The notes: generated by a model from the sequence alone, not told the origin. Positions 42,165 to 51,895 are shown, counted from the stretch's first letter. The stretch: 64,000 bases of DNA from Zoogloea sp. 1C4 (GCF_009469605.1 NZ_SSXU01000013.1:1-64000); one strand, 5' to 3'. Translations and numbers: made by a program.

Positions 42165-43649
42165 CTAGAGCGTCTTGAGGTATTCGACCAGCGCCTCCTT
42201 GTCGGCGCGGCCAAGGGTTGTGCCGAACTCATGGCCCTGGTTGCCGCTGCCCCGCTGGGTGGTGTCCATCCGCGTGCCGACCTGCTTCGCCCCTTCACCT
42301 TCGGTCACGAAGCCCACCTTCACCGGATCAAATACGTCGTAGCCCCGCCAGAAGGCCTTGGGGCGGTCGGCGGCCGGCTCCAGCAGATCGCGCAGGGTCG
42401 GCACCGAGCCGTTGTGCAGATAGGGGCCGCGCAGCCAGATGCCGTCGAGGAAGGGGATCTTGTAGCCGGGCAGGTCTTCCTCCACCAGCCCGCGCCGGTC
42501 GATGCCCATGCCGGCGACGATGCGATTCGCCTTGATGGCGGCGTCCTTGTTCCAGGTATCGAGACGCCCCTTGTCGGTGCCCACCTCGGCCAGCGGCAGC
42601 CGCGTGCCGGTGCGCGGGCTGGCGTGGCAGGCGGCGCAGTGGGCGTCGAACACCGGCTTGCCGGCGGCGGCCCGGGCGGCGTCGATGGGGAAGGGATACT
42701 TCGGCGGCGGCAGGTTCGAGAGGTAGTCCTGCAGCCACTTCACCTGAGCCAGGAAATCCGCCTTGTTGGCCGGCGCCGCGCCGAGCACGCCGAGGGCCGA
42801 ATCGACCATCACCGAGTGCACGTCGTGGGTGTCGCCGGCGTAATTGGGGAGCTGGCCGGTCTCGGCGTGGTACTTGCCGAGGTTCCACACCGCCGGGATG
42901 TCCGCCGGACCAAAGGCATCGTCCATGGGCGCACGGATCATGAAGTAGCGGGTGAGGTTCATCCCGTCGTCCCGGCCGCGCCCCCAGTCCGGAAAATCGC
43001 TGCGGTAGATCCACGCGAACTGGGCCTCGCGTTCCAGCAGGCGCTTCTTGGTGATCGGGATGATCACGAAGCGGTAGAGCAGCCGGTCGATGATGTCCAG
43101 GTCGGTCACCCGGTCGATCTCGGCCATCAGGATGTCGGCGTTGAAGCGCGGGTCGCGGGCACAGTCGATCAGCAGGCGGAAGAAGTTTTCGATATTCACC
43201 GTATGGCCCGGCCCGCCCACCACAAAAACGGGGTTGGAATCCGGGCTGGTGCGGTAGCTGGTGGTGTGGCAGGCCGCGCAGTTGTTGGCGACGCGGGCAA
43301 AGCCGATGGTCTTGCGGGTGAAGCCCACGGGCAGCTCCTGGCCCTGCTCCCAGGCCACGCCCAGGGCCGCATAGCCACCGGGGGCGACCTTGCCGTCCTG
43401 GCGGAACTTCTCGGGAAACACCCGGGGCAGCACGTAGAAGATCCAGTAGGGCACGCCGGCGTCGTGCTCGGCGCCGATCGACCCGTACTTGAAGCGGCTC
43501 TCGGCGGATTCAAACACCCAGGCGGGCTGCGGCTCCTCGCGGAAGCCCCGGCTCCAGCCCAGGTAGATGCCCGCGACCACCAGCAAGACCAGGGCCAGCA
43601 GCCCGGCACTCAGGGCGGCGCGGCGGATTTCCAGGGTTCGGGAATTCAT
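42165..43649 (-). CDS. Diheme c-type cytochrome, peroxidase/RoxA-like family (paralogue A)
   Basis: 494 residues. Membrane anchor or uncleaved signal helix at 11-30. Two heme sites, CAACH at 124-128 and CAACH at 338-342. Conserved elements HFKYGS-like RFKYGSIGAEHDAGVPYWIFYVLPRVFPE, and the C-terminal DGIWLRGPYLHNGSVPTLRDLLEP typical of diheme cytochrome c peroxidase and RoxA-like proteins. It should face the periplasm. Function is unknown; peroxidase or oxygenase chemistry, or plain electron transfer, are all possible. Last gene of the five-gene operon, 13 bp after paralogue B. Confidence 0.8.
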   Translation of the reverse strand: MNSRTLEIRRAALSAGLLALVLLVVAGIYLGWSRGFREEPQPAWVFESAESRFKYGSIGAEHDAGVPYWIFYVLPRVFPEKFRQDGKVAPGGYAALGVAWEQGQELPVGFTRKTIGFARVANNCAACHTTSYRTSPDSNPVFVVGGPGHTVNIENFFRLLIDCARDPRFNADILMAEIDRVTDLDIIDRLLYRFVIIPITKKRLLEREAQFAWIYRSDFPDWGRGRDDGMNLTRYFMIRAPMDDAFGPADIPAVWNLGKYHAETGQLPNYAGDTHDVHSVMVDSALGVLGAAPANKADFLAQVKWLQDYLSNLPPPKYPFPIDAARAAAGKPVFDAHCAACHASPRTGTRLPLAEVGTDKGRLDTWNKDAAIKANRIVAGMGIDRRGLVEEDLPGYKIPFLDGIWLRGPYLHNGSVPTLRDLLEPAADRPKAFWRGYDVFDPVKVGFVTEGEGAKQVGTRMDTTQRGSGNQGHEFGTTLGRADKEALVEYLKTL

Positions 43650-43662
43650 GGTGTGCTCCCGC

Positions 43663-45180
43663 TCAGAAGGTTTTGAGGAATTCGACGAGGGCGGCCTTGT
43701 CGTCGGCCGGGAGTTCGGTGCCGTAGGCCCGGCCCTCGTGGCCGCCGTTGCCGTTGCCCGGCTGGGTGGTGTCGAAGCGGAAGAAGGGCTTGCCGCCGGC
43801 CTCGGGCAGGTTCGACACGAAGCCCACCTTCACCGGGTCGAACACGTCGTTGCCGCGCCAGAACACCGCCGGGCGCCGGACCGCGGGCTCCAGCAGGTCG
43901 CGCAGACTGGGCACCGAGCCGTTGTGCAGATAGGGCGCGCGCAGCCAGATGCCGTCGAGCGGCATGTTGGCGTAGCCGTGGGTCTTGCGGAACTGGGTGA
44001 AGCGCCACGGGTAGTCGGCGTAGAGCGTGGCCTGATTCACTGCCAGGGTGTAGGTGTAGGAATCCAGCCGGCGACGGTCGGTGCCGATCTGCGCCAGCGG
44101 CGTGACCCGCCCCACCTGATCGCCGCTGAAATCCCGCCCGGAGGCGCCGTGGCATTCGGCGCAATATTCCTTGTAGATGGGCGCGCCGCGCGCGGCCAGC
44201 GCCGCGTCGACCGGAAACAAGCGCGTGAAGGGCGGCGGCTCGGCCTCGAGGATCCACTCTTCCACCCGCCGGATGCGATGTACGTCGAGGGTCGGCGGTG
44301 TGGTGCCGGTGCCGAAGGCGGCGCTCTTGTTGCGCTCGGTCATGTCGGTGTTGTTGCCGTCCCAGTGCAGCTCCATCGGCCGGGGTTCGCGGCGCGGGCG
44401 CTGCAGCCAGATCGACGGGAAATCCGCCGGGGCGTCGAATTCCTCGGGCGGCAGGTGATCCATCGGAAAGTTGAAGATCACCTTGGCCGAGTTGAAGGTA
44501 TCGACCCGCCCCGGCCCCCAGGGCTGCTGGCGATACACCCAGTCGAAGCGCCCCTTCAGGGCCAGCACCCGGTCGCGCATGATGCCGATGGCGAGCGGAT
44601 ACACCACGTAGCGGTCGAGCAGGTCGAGATCAGCCCCCTGACGCTGGATTTCCGGGATCAGGTATTCCTTCGAGAACTTCGGGTCGGCCGCGCAGTTGAA
44701 GAAGAAGGTCTCGAAGCCCTGCATGTTGAAGAGCGCCGCCGGCATGCCCGCCACCAGCAGCGGCGGCTGGCCGGGCGCGGTACGCACGGTGCTGGTGTGG
44801 CACACCGCGCAATTCACGAAGACCCGGTCCACGCCCTGGTAGCGACGCTTCGAGGTGCCCACCGGCAGATCCTTCAGGCTGCCGTCGGGGTTCGTCTCGT
44901 AGAGCATCCCCAGCGACGCGTAGCCCTTGCCGGGCAGCAGGTGGCCGCACACTTCGGGCAGCGCCCGCCAGATCCAGTACGGAAAACCCATCTCGTGCTC
45001 GCCGCCGGTGGAGCCGTACTTGAAGTGCTCCACCGGGTCGGCGTAATCCACCGGCGAATCGCCGCCGAAGCGCCCGACGAGCCACAGGACGACGGTGGCC
45101 GGCAGCACCACGGTGAGCGCAAAGAGGATGAGGAAACGGCGTTTCCAGCGGTGGGTGGGCGGCACGGCGCGGTGGGGCAT
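43663..45180 (-). CDS. Diheme c-type cytochrome, peroxidase/RoxA-like family (paralogue B)
   Basis: 505 residues. N-terminal basic residues and a helix at 15-36. Heme sites CAVCH at 124-128 and CAECH at 340-344, nearly the same positions as in the following gene, so the two are tandem paralogues. HFKYGSTGGEHEMGFPYWIWRALPE and DGIWLRAPYLHNGSVPSLRDLLEP are shared with paralogue A. It differs in having HWDGNNTDMTERNKSAAFG in the region between the hemes, where paralogue A has THDVHSVMVDSALG. Periplasmic, inner-membrane anchored by prediction. Confidence 0.8.
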   Translation of the reverse strand: MPHRAVPPTHRWKRRFLILFALTVVLPATVVLWLVGRFGGDSPVDYADPVEHFKYGSTGGEHEMGFPYWIWRALPEVCGHLLPGKGYASLGMLYETNPDGSLKDLPVGTSKRRYQGVDRVFVNCAVCHTSTVRTAPGQPPLLVAGMPAALFNMQGFETFFFNCAADPKFSKEYLIPEIQRQGADLDLLDRYVVYPLAIGIMRDRVLALKGRFDWVYRQQPWGPGRVDTFNSAKVIFNFPMDHLPPEEFDAPADFPSIWLQRPRREPRPMELHWDGNNTDMTERNKSAAFGTGTTPPTLDVHRIRRVEEWILEAEPPPFTRLFPVDAALAARGAPIYKEYCAECHGASGRDFSGDQVGRVTPLAQIGTDRRRLDSYTYTLAVNQATLYADYPWRFTQFRKTHGYANMPLDGIWLRAPYLHNGSVPSLRDLLEPAVRRPAVFWRGNDVFDPVKVGFVSNLPEAGGKPFFRFDTTQPGNGNGGHEGRAYGTELPADDKAALVEFLKTF

Positions 45181-45198
45181 GATGGCCTCCGTTCTCTC

Positions 45199-47238
45199 TC
45201 AGTGCGCCCCGGTGGCAAGGCAGGGGCGCAGGGATTCGTAACCGCCCGCCAGCAGGGCGTCGGGGTCGGGCTCGCGGCCGGTCTCGAGCCGCAGCATGGT
45301 GGCGACCACGGCCTCCATCTCCGCCCGCTCGGGGCTTGTCGCCCAGGCGGCCGGATGGATGCCGAAGGCGGGCAGCATGGATTCGGGCGGCATCGGCGTC
45401 TTCTCCCGCGCGGCGGGCAGACGCCGGGCCATCGTCAGCCGCACCAGGATGCGTGGCGCGCACTGGCGGAGGCGCGCCTCCAGTTCGTCCCGCGGGCCTT
45501 GCAGGAAGTTGGGCGGAAACTGCTCGGCGCTCAGGTGGCAGGCGGCGCACCAGGCGTGGAAGGCCGCCAGCGGCCTGGGCTGCGGCGTGCCCATGGGCGC
45601 ATCCCGGGGCGGCGTGTCGGGGGTTTCGAGGCGGGGCGTGGGCGGCACGCCTTGCGGTGGTTTGGGCGGGGCCTCACCCAGCATCTTGAGCAAGGCCGTG
45701 ACCAACGCCGCGCCGGGGATCGGCCTGTCCGCCAGCAGGGCGGCGCCCTCCGGGCTGGCAGCGAGAGCGTCCATCGCGCTGGCGAGTGCCCGGCTGTCGG
45801 TGCGCAGGCGCAGCTGCAGCGGGCCGGCGCCGGCCTTCAGCGCGCGGGCGTCGACGCGCTCCAGCCAGTCGCCCCCGGCCAGGCGCGCGGCCTCACCAAG
45901 GGCGAAGGCCGGCTGGGGCGGCTCGCCGGCGAGGGACAGGCGACTGATCCGCCCATCCGCCAGATCCAGCGTGGTGCCGCCCGGCCCACGGCAACGGGAG
46001 GCCCGGGAGGCCGGCTGCGGCACGCAGTCCAGCGCCAGCACCCCGCGCGGCAGGCTACCTGCCCGACGCGCAAGCGCAGCCTCAACGCGCGGCCACTGGC
46101 CGTCGGCGACGAACTCGGCAACGCCGGCCACGGCCTCGGCCAGCGCTTCCGGCGCATCGGCCCGCCACCACGCGTCCGGCGGGCGCGGCGCGAGGGGCTC
46201 GAAGCGGGCCGGCACATGGGACAGCGCCAGCTGCGCCGGCAGCGCGTCGGGCCAGCAGGTGACGCCCTGGAGCGGATTGCGGTTGGGCAGGTCGGAGCGC
46301 CCGATGGCCAGCCCGTCCGGCCACAACTGGTTTGCGCGGCTGCGCAGGGGGCGGGCAACGGCTTCGTCGAAGGCGGCGTCCGGGCGCCCAGCCCGGCCAC
46401 CCGCCAGGCGCAGGCGGACGGCGGCCGCAAACAGCCCGGCCCGGCAGGCTGTGCCGGGGTCGCCCGGCCCGCAGCCCTCGCGCCACAGGCGCTGGGAGAG
46501 GGCGAACAGGTTGGCGCGCCGCACACCCTTGTCGATGGCGTAGGGCAGATCGACACCGCGCCCGGTCGGAATGCCGTAGAAGCGCCGCCCCACGGCGTCG
46601 AGCCGCGCGGCGATGGCCGGGTTGGCGTTGGTCTCGTCCCACAGGGCGCGGGAGAAGATCGGCGCGCCGTTCTGGTGGCAGGCGAAGCAGATGTTGCGGT
46701 TGGCGTAGAAGACCCGCGGCTGGCCGCCGGCCCGGTAATCCTTGACCAGCTGGAACTCGAAGCGGCCCGCGGCCTCGTTGTAGCTGATGACTTCCAGCAC
46801 TGCCGATTTCTCGGCGTAGCCGATGTAGAGCCGGTCCTTGAGGAGCGGCGCGCCCGGCGCCGGAGGCGCATCGACGGCCAGCACGACGCGGGGAAAGCGG
46901 AAGTAATCCGGCGCCGCTGCGGTGCGCTGCAGGGAGCGGCCGAGGGGGATCAGCACCGGCTTGACCGGCGGCAGCGTGCTCGCCCCGTCGCGGGCCAGCA
47001 GCGGGTCGAGTCGGGCGAGGAGCGTGTCGAGGGGAAAGGGCACCATGTGGCCACCACGGCCGTCGGCAAAAAGTTGGTCGAACAGCGACACGCCCACCGG
47101 CGGCATGTGTGGCCCCGGCGCGGCCGGATCGACGACCCAGGCGCGCATCGGTGCGGGCTCAGCCGCCACCGTCAGCGGCGCCCGGACGATGACGAACGCG
47201 GCCAGCAGCATCGACTGCAAGGCCCGGCGGATCGTCAC
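45199..47238 (-). CDS. Large periplasmic diheme c-type protein, function unknown
   Basis: 679 residues. Signal peptide MTIRRALQSMLLAAFVIVRAPLTVAA. Two CXXCH sites far apart: CFACH at 184-188 and CAACH at 564-568. The first is in YANRNICFACHQNGAPIFSRALWDE, a pattern seen in heme-binding proteins with DUF-type c domains. Between them is a long Arg/Ala-rich region without a recognised domain. GC is very high. It lies 18 bp before paralogue B and 30 bp after the lipoprotein. It is probably an electron-transfer partner (inference). Confidence 0.7.
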   Translation of the reverse strand: MTIRRALQSMLLAAFVIVRAPLTVAAEPAPMRAWVVDPAAPGPHMPPVGVSLFDQLFADGRGGHMVPFPLDTLLARLDPLLARDGASTLPPVKPVLIPLGRSLQRTAAAPDYFRFPRVVLAVDAPPAPGAPLLKDRLYIGYAEKSAVLEVISYNEAAGRFEFQLVKDYRAGGQPRVFYANRNICFACHQNGAPIFSRALWDETNANPAIAARLDAVGRRFYGIPTGRGVDLPYAIDKGVRRANLFALSQRLWREGCGPGDPGTACRAGLFAAAVRLRLAGGRAGRPDAAFDEAVARPLRSRANQLWPDGLAIGRSDLPNRNPLQGVTCWPDALPAQLALSHVPARFEPLAPRPPDAWWRADAPEALAEAVAGVAEFVADGQWPRVEAALARRAGSLPRGVLALDCVPQPASRASRCRGPGGTTLDLADGRISRLSLAGEPPQPAFALGEAARLAGGDWLERVDARALKAGAGPLQLRLRTDSRALASAMDALAASPEGAALLADRPIPGAALVTALLKMLGEAPPKPPQGVPPTPRLETPDTPPRDAPMGTPQPRPLAAFHAWCAACHLSAEQFPPNFLQGPRDELEARLRQCAPRILVRLTMARRLPAAREKTPMPPESMLPAFGIHPAAWATSPERAEMEAVVATMLRLETGREPDPDALLAGGYESLRPCLATGAH

Positions 47239-47268
47239 GGCGCGCCACCCGGGTTGCGCCGGCCGGGG

Positions 47269-48144
47269 TCAGCCTGCCGAGGCCAGCAGCTTGCGTTGCT
47301 GGGTGCCGGGCCAGCAGTCCTCCTGGGCCTGGCCGGTCTTGATGAAGGCTTCCCGCCCCTGCTCGTCCATCGCCTTGTTGTAGAGCGTGAAGTTGAGGGC
47401 GAAGCCCTTGTCGAGATAGGCGCGGCCCAGGTAGAGGCCCGGGCGGATCATGCGGATCTCGTCGCGCACCCGCAGGCCACGGCGCCCGGCGAGGAAATCG
47501 GGGTATTCCTGATAGCCGGAGATCTCGTCGGTGAAGAAGTAGTCGATGATGATCGACTCGCGCCGGGCGTCGAGCAGGCTTTGCCCGCAGTAGAGCTTGG
47601 CCGGGAAGAGCAGCCAGGTTTCCTTGCCATTGAAGTTCATCTTCTGGGGCTCGCCCCTCACCAGTTCGAGCCTCTTGAGGACGGACAGATCCTCGATGCG
47701 GTTGCGCAGCACCCGCTCGTCCCGGTAGAAGACCTTGCCCCGCCACAGGGTCTCGCCCACCTCCTCCAGCACCAGGCCCTTGAGCTGCAGCGCGGTGCCG
47801 GCAAAGCCACCGACGAGCTCGGCCAGCCGCAGCTTGCCGCTGCCGCCCTTGGGCAGCAGGATGCGGCCGTCGAAGGCACCGTCGGGGATCGGCCCGGCGG
47901 TCAGGCGGGCGTAGATCTGGTCGAGCTGCTCCTGATCGAGGGTTGCCAGGTAATCCGGGGTGATCCTGGCGATCTCGGCGGTGGGGATCGGGAAGGCGTG
48001 ATCCACCTGGGCCAGGTCGGGCTTGGAGGCGTAGCTCTTGTCGTAGGGCGCGAAGGGGATGTTGGGCTGGGCGGTCTTCTCGGGCCCGCAGGCGGCGAGG
48101 CCTGCCGCGGCACACAGCGCGACGACGGCTTGGAGTGCTTTCAT
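47269..48144 (-). CDS. Lipoprotein of unknown function in cytochrome operon
   Basis: 291 residues from MKALQAVVALCAAAGLAACGPE with lipobox LAAC (Cys about 19). The mature part has no CXXCH. It is mixed alpha/beta with a GKLRLAELVGGFAGTALQLKGLVLEEVGETLWRGKVFYRDERVLRNRIEDLSVLKRL stretch and an FNGKETWLLFPAKLYCGQSLLD stretch. No family recognised. Tightly placed (11 bp after the 873-residue cytochrome gene, 30 bp before the next), so it likely belongs to the same complex. Longer upstream frames lie inside the neighbour. Confidence 0.75.
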   Translation of the reverse strand: MKALQAVVALCAAAGLAACGPEKTAQPNIPFAPYDKSYASKPDLAQVDHAFPIPTAEIARITPDYLATLDQEQLDQIYARLTAGPIPDGAFDGRILLPKGGSGKLRLAELVGGFAGTALQLKGLVLEEVGETLWRGKVFYRDERVLRNRIEDLSVLKRLELVRGEPQKMNFNGKETWLLFPAKLYCGQSLLDARRESIIIDYFFTDEISGYQEYPDFLAGRRGLRVRDEIRMIRPGLYLGRAYLDKGFALNFTLYNKAMDEQGREAFIKTGQAQEDCWPGTQQRKLLASAG

Positions 48145-48155
48145 GGCGGCTCTCC

Positions 48156-50777
48156 CTACAGGGTGGCGAGGAAGGCGGTGACGGCCTTCTTGTCGGCCTC
48201 GGACAGATCCTCGCCGAAGCGGTGACCCTCGTTTTCCACCAGCTGGTCGCAACTCTGGTAGTTGGCGGCGATGAAGTCGTGGTGCTGGCGCAGGACGTCG
48301 ACAAAGCGCGAGGGGTTCTTCAGCACCTCGTCGGCAATCGCCTGCAGGGTCGGCACCAGGGCCTTCTTGCCGGCGGCCTCGAGCCGGGCCGGGTCGCGCT
48401 TGGCGAGGAAGAGATCGCCGACCAGCTGCTTGTGCTGCAGGCCGTTGAGATAACCGGCGCTGGTGCCCATCGGGATCTTCACCTGCCCGAAGCCATGCAG
48501 CGGCTTTTCGACCTTGCCCTCCAGCGGACGGATGCCCATGTCGATGAGCAGGTCGGCGTTGGTCAAAGTGATCTTGCGGCCGCGGGACGTGGGGTGAAGG
48601 AGTTCGGCCATCGAGCGCTTGTAGAGCTCGAAGCGGCCTTCGACGCTCGGGTCGTAACGCACGCAGTCGGGCTGGCTGGCCAGCAGGGCGTTGTTCTCGC
48701 CGGCGTAGCGGGCGCGGTGGAAGTCGTTCTCCTTGTTGGCCGGCTTGCCGCACACCTCGGGGCCGATGGCGTTGTTGTGCATGAAGGGCGCGGTGGCCCA
48801 CACGTTCACCAGCGACACGTTGCGGTAGTAGCCGCGGCCGCCGTTCTTCATGGCGTCCGCCTCGGGGATGTCGGCCACCACCGGGCGGGCGCGCAGGGTC
48901 TCGTTGCCGTATTCCATGTAGAGGTGGCCGGCCATGTGGTTGGAGTGCAGCGCGCGGCAGCGGAAGGTGCCAACTTCGGTGACCGGCGTGGCCTGGTCGT
49001 TGCCGAGGAAATCGGCCCTCACCTTGCGCGGGTGGGCGTCGCTGGGCGCGGCAAAGTCGCGGCTCTTGAAGGGGCCGCCTTCGGCTTCGGGGATGCTCGA
49101 ATGGCAGCGCGCGCAGTTCTCGGCAAACACTTCCTGACCGCGGGCCACCGCGCCCTTGCCGAATTCCTTGTCCAGATCGGCGATCAGCTCGGCGCGCCCA
49201 TAGCTGCCGGCAGCGCCCTTGGCCTTGCGGGCGTTGGCGCGGGCGACGTACAGGTCGGTCTCATCGGATTCGGCCGAGGCGAAGAAGTCGAGGAGGTTCT
49301 GCAGGCGATCCTCCACCGCCCGGAAGTTCGGGCAATCGCGCCGGCACTGGCCGACGTTGAACGGGGTCTGACCGAAGCCACGTTGCTCCGGGTCCACCTG
49401 GCGCATGTCGGTAAAGTGATTGACCCAGCACTGCTCGGAGCAAGAGCCGATGTTGAAATACACCCGCTGGATCGCCTCGTGGGCGCCGGTGGAATCCTCG
49501 CCGCCCTTCAGGATGTGGTGGATGCCCGGCAGATTGACCTTGGTGCCGCCCAGAAACACCGGCGTCACGTCGTCGCTGCGGGTCGAGAACTGCCAGCACT
49601 TGCCCTGGCGGTTCGGCTCGCACCAGCACTTGGCCTCGTCCTTCTCGGCGCCGCAGTCCGCCACCTTGCGCCACTTGCTCACCGATTCACCCTTGAACAC
49701 CGGGCGCTGGGCCACGTTGACGAGCGCGTTGATGGTGCCGGGGTTGTTCACCTGATCGTGGGAGATCGCCGAGGTGTCGGTCACGCCAGGGCGGGCGTGG
49801 GCGAACATCTGCCATTCCAGCGCCGACTTGGGCATGCCGGAACCCAGCAGCTCGGACATCCGGGTGTACTGGTTGCCCACCAGGCCCTTGATGTTCTCCC
49901 ACTTGGGGTGGGCCGGGTCGGCCGGCGGGTTGAGGGGGTCGAAGGCGATGTGGCACGAGCCGCAGCTGGTGCCGATGAGGAAAGGCGGCTCGATGGAGCC
50001 ATCGGCCAGCTTGCTCACCCGGCTGTCGGATTCGACGCCGGTACGCGCATCCAGCTTGCTGTCGAAGCCGGCCCAGCTGGCGGTGCCGCCGTTGAGGGCC
50101 TTCCACTTTTCGGGGTCGAAGCGCGGGTTGGGAAACTTGCGGATGCCCAGCGCACCGGTGGAGCTGCCGAAGCGCAGGTCGCACGCCGAGTGGCGCTGGT
50201 CGAGCTTGCCGCCCTGGCTGTGGGGGTCGTCCGCGTCGAGGGCAGCGTCCTTCAGGCCGCAGGCGGGGTCGATGTAGCCCTGCTTGCCCACGTACTTGAG
50301 GAGCACGTCGTCGCCCGGGCACCAGTCGAGGCCGAAGGTTTCGTCGGGCGTTTTGGCCGGGCAGTTGGCGTCGCCGGGCTTGCAGCAGGACGGATCGTTG
50401 ATGATGCCCCAGGCCCAGAAGCGGTCGTCCCGCTGGTCGGTGCGCAGCACCCGGTACCAATCCACCAGCACGCCCACGCGCTGCTGGAAGGTGTAGGTGT
50501 GGAAGCGCTCGTTGCCGCCGGTGGCCTTGAACCAGATCAGCCGGCCCACGCACTCCGATTCGCTCAGCCCTTCGCGGGCGCAGGCTTCGACGTAAGGCTG
50601 GTTCTGATCCTGCACGCCGGTTTCGGGCGCCTGGGCGTGGGGCTGTGCGGGCTGCACCGCGGGGGTGTTCTGGGCCAGCGCCCCCGATACGCCGGAGACA
50701 TCGGCCTCAGGACGGAAGGACCAGAAAGCGATTGCGGCAACGGCCAGGGCAAGCGCCGCCAGATAGGTGCGTTTCAT
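48156..50777 (-). CDS. Large cysteine-rich diheme cytochrome c, first gene of operon
   Basis: 873 residues from MKRTYLAALALAVAAIAFWSF (signal or anchor). Two heme sites, CGSCH at 272-276 and CARCH at 555-559. It has at least 20 further cysteines, several paired (131/132, 384/386, 446/450, 478/482), suggesting disulphides or metal ligands. NVSLVNVWATAPFMHNNAIGPEVC (about 653-676) is the motif of diheme peroxidase-like proteins near the second heme domain. The middle part is not recognised. It heads the operon; a 170-bp gap separates it from the LysR gene, whose transcript runs in the same direction. Confidence 0.75.
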   Translation of the reverse strand: MKRTYLAALALAVAAIAFWSFRPEADVSGVSGALAQNTPAVQPAQPHAQAPETGVQDQNQPYVEACAREGLSESECVGRLIWFKATGGNERFHTYTFQQRVGVLVDWYRVLRTDQRDDRFWAWGIINDPSCCKPGDANCPAKTPDETFGLDWCPGDDVLLKYVGKQGYIDPACGLKDAALDADDPHSQGGKLDQRHSACDLRFGSSTGALGIRKFPNPRFDPEKWKALNGGTASWAGFDSKLDARTGVESDSRVSKLADGSIEPPFLIGTSCGSCHIAFDPLNPPADPAHPKWENIKGLVGNQYTRMSELLGSGMPKSALEWQMFAHARPGVTDTSAISHDQVNNPGTINALVNVAQRPVFKGESVSKWRKVADCGAEKDEAKCWCEPNRQGKCWQFSTRSDDVTPVFLGGTKVNLPGIHHILKGGEDSTGAHEAIQRVYFNIGSCSEQCWVNHFTDMRQVDPEQRGFGQTPFNVGQCRRDCPNFRAVEDRLQNLLDFFASAESDETDLYVARANARKAKGAAGSYGRAELIADLDKEFGKGAVARGQEVFAENCARCHSSIPEAEGGPFKSRDFAAPSDAHPRKVRADFLGNDQATPVTEVGTFRCRALHSNHMAGHLYMEYGNETLRARPVVADIPEADAMKNGGRGYYRNVSLVNVWATAPFMHNNAIGPEVCGKPANKENDFHRARYAGENNALLASQPDCVRYDPSVEGRFELYKRSMAELLHPTSRGRKITLTNADLLIDMGIRPLEGKVEKPLHGFGQVKIPMGTSAGYLNGLQHKQLVGDLFLAKRDPARLEAAGKKALVPTLQAIADEVLKNPSRFVDVLRQHHDFIAANYQSCDQLVENEGHRFGEDLSEADKKAVTAFLATL

Positions 50778-50950
50778 GGTTGCATCCCCTTCCGAAGATT
50801 GCAGTCCGGCACCTATCCCCACCGCCTGGGAATCCATGTTCCGTCGGTCGGTCGCGGGGCTCTCTGTCGGGGCCGGTCATGATGGTGTTATAGCAAAGAT
50901 CATGACCGTCGCAATGCAACATGCCCTAAGGTCAACCCGCCCGATGAATT

Positions 50951-51853
50951 TCACAGTTGATCCCACGCCGGCACCGGGCCGAGACGTTCGGCCAGGTAGT
51001 CGGCCAGCGCCCGCACCCGGGTGGGCAGGTAGCGGTTGCTCGGGAACACCGCGTTGATGCCCACCTCGGGGCCCGGGTAGTTCTGCAGGATCACCGCCAG
51101 CCGGCCCGCCTTCACCGCCGGCGCGGCAATGAAGCTCGGCTGGCGGCAAATGCCCAGCCCCCGCTCGCAGGCATCCAGCAAGGCCTCACCGTTGTTGGAC
51201 TGGAGGCGGCTCTTCACCGGCACCCACACCGTCTCGTCGCCCACCCGGAAGGGCCAGCTCGACCGGGGCGTGCCGGTGTAGCCCAGGCAGTGATGCCAGC
51301 CCAGATCTTCGGGGCGCTCGGGCATGCCGTGGCGGGCGAGGTAATCCGGCGAGGCCAGGGTGAGCATCCGCGACGAACTCAGGCGCCGCGCCACCAGGGT
51401 CTGGTCGAGCTGGCCGGTGATGCGCACCGCCATGTCGATGCCGCTCTCGATGAGATTCACCTGGCGGTCGTTGTAATCCACGTCCAGCGTCACGTCGGGG
51501 TACAGATTGACGAAATCCGCCACCAGCGGCGCCAGATGCCGCACCCCGAAGCTCACCGGCACGCTGATCCGGATCGGCCCTCGGGGCGCCCGCCCGCCCC
51601 CCGACAGATCGCCCTCGGCGGCGCCCACCAGCCCGAGGATCTCGCGGCAGCGCTCCAGGTACACCTCGCCCTCGGCCGTGAGCTTGAGGCTGCGGGTGCT
51701 GCGGGCGATCAGCTTGACGCCCAGATGGGCCTCGAGCCCGGTGATCTGGCGCGTCACCATCGAGCGGGCGAGGCCCAGATGCTCGGCCACGGCGGTAAAG
51801 CTGCCCGTCTCGGCCACCCGGACGAAGACGTCCATTGCATTCAGTCGGTCCAT
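50951..51853 (-). CDS. LysR-family transcriptional regulator
   Basis: 300 residues from MDRLNAMDVFVRVAETGSFTAVAEHLGLARSMVTRQITGLEAHLGVKLIARSTRSLKLTAEG: a complete winged helix-turn-helix of the LysR type in its usual place. The effector domain follows (IRISVPVSFGVRHLAPLVADF, LASPDYLARHG, ...AIEC-like C-terminus). Divergent from the dioxygenase gene, so the 118-bp gap with a T-N11-A dyad is probably its operator. Control of the cytochrome operon downstream in the same direction is also possible. Confidence 0.9.
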   Translation of the reverse strand: MDRLNAMDVFVRVAETGSFTAVAEHLGLARSMVTRQITGLEAHLGVKLIARSTRSLKLTAEGEVYLERCREILGLVGAAEGDLSGGGRAPRGPIRISVPVSFGVRHLAPLVADFVNLYPDVTLDVDYNDRQVNLIESGIDMAVRITGQLDQTLVARRLSSSRMLTLASPDYLARHGMPERPEDLGWHHCLGYTGTPRSSWPFRVGDETVWVPVKSRLQSNNGEALLDACERGLGICRQPSFIAAPAVKAGRLAVILQNYPGPEVGINAVFPSNRYLPTRVRALADYLAERLGPVPAWDQL

Positions 51854-51895
51854 TGTTTCAATTTCAGCAACAAAGATGTCTCGATTAAAGGCTAT

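Noticed and set aside
42165-45180. The tandem cytochrome paralogues as one gene broken by a frameshift
   Set aside because: Each has its own start, membrane anchor and two CXXCH sites at matching positions, so these are two complete genes.
43567-48225. A 1552-codon open frame on the plus strand
   Set aside because: It runs antisense to the cytochrome operon, whose genes have heme motifs, signal peptides and ribosome sites. Long antisense frames are common in GC-rich DNA because stop codons are rare in one frame.
48135-50882. A 915-codon plus-strand frame
   Set aside because: Antisense shadow of the large cytochrome gene.
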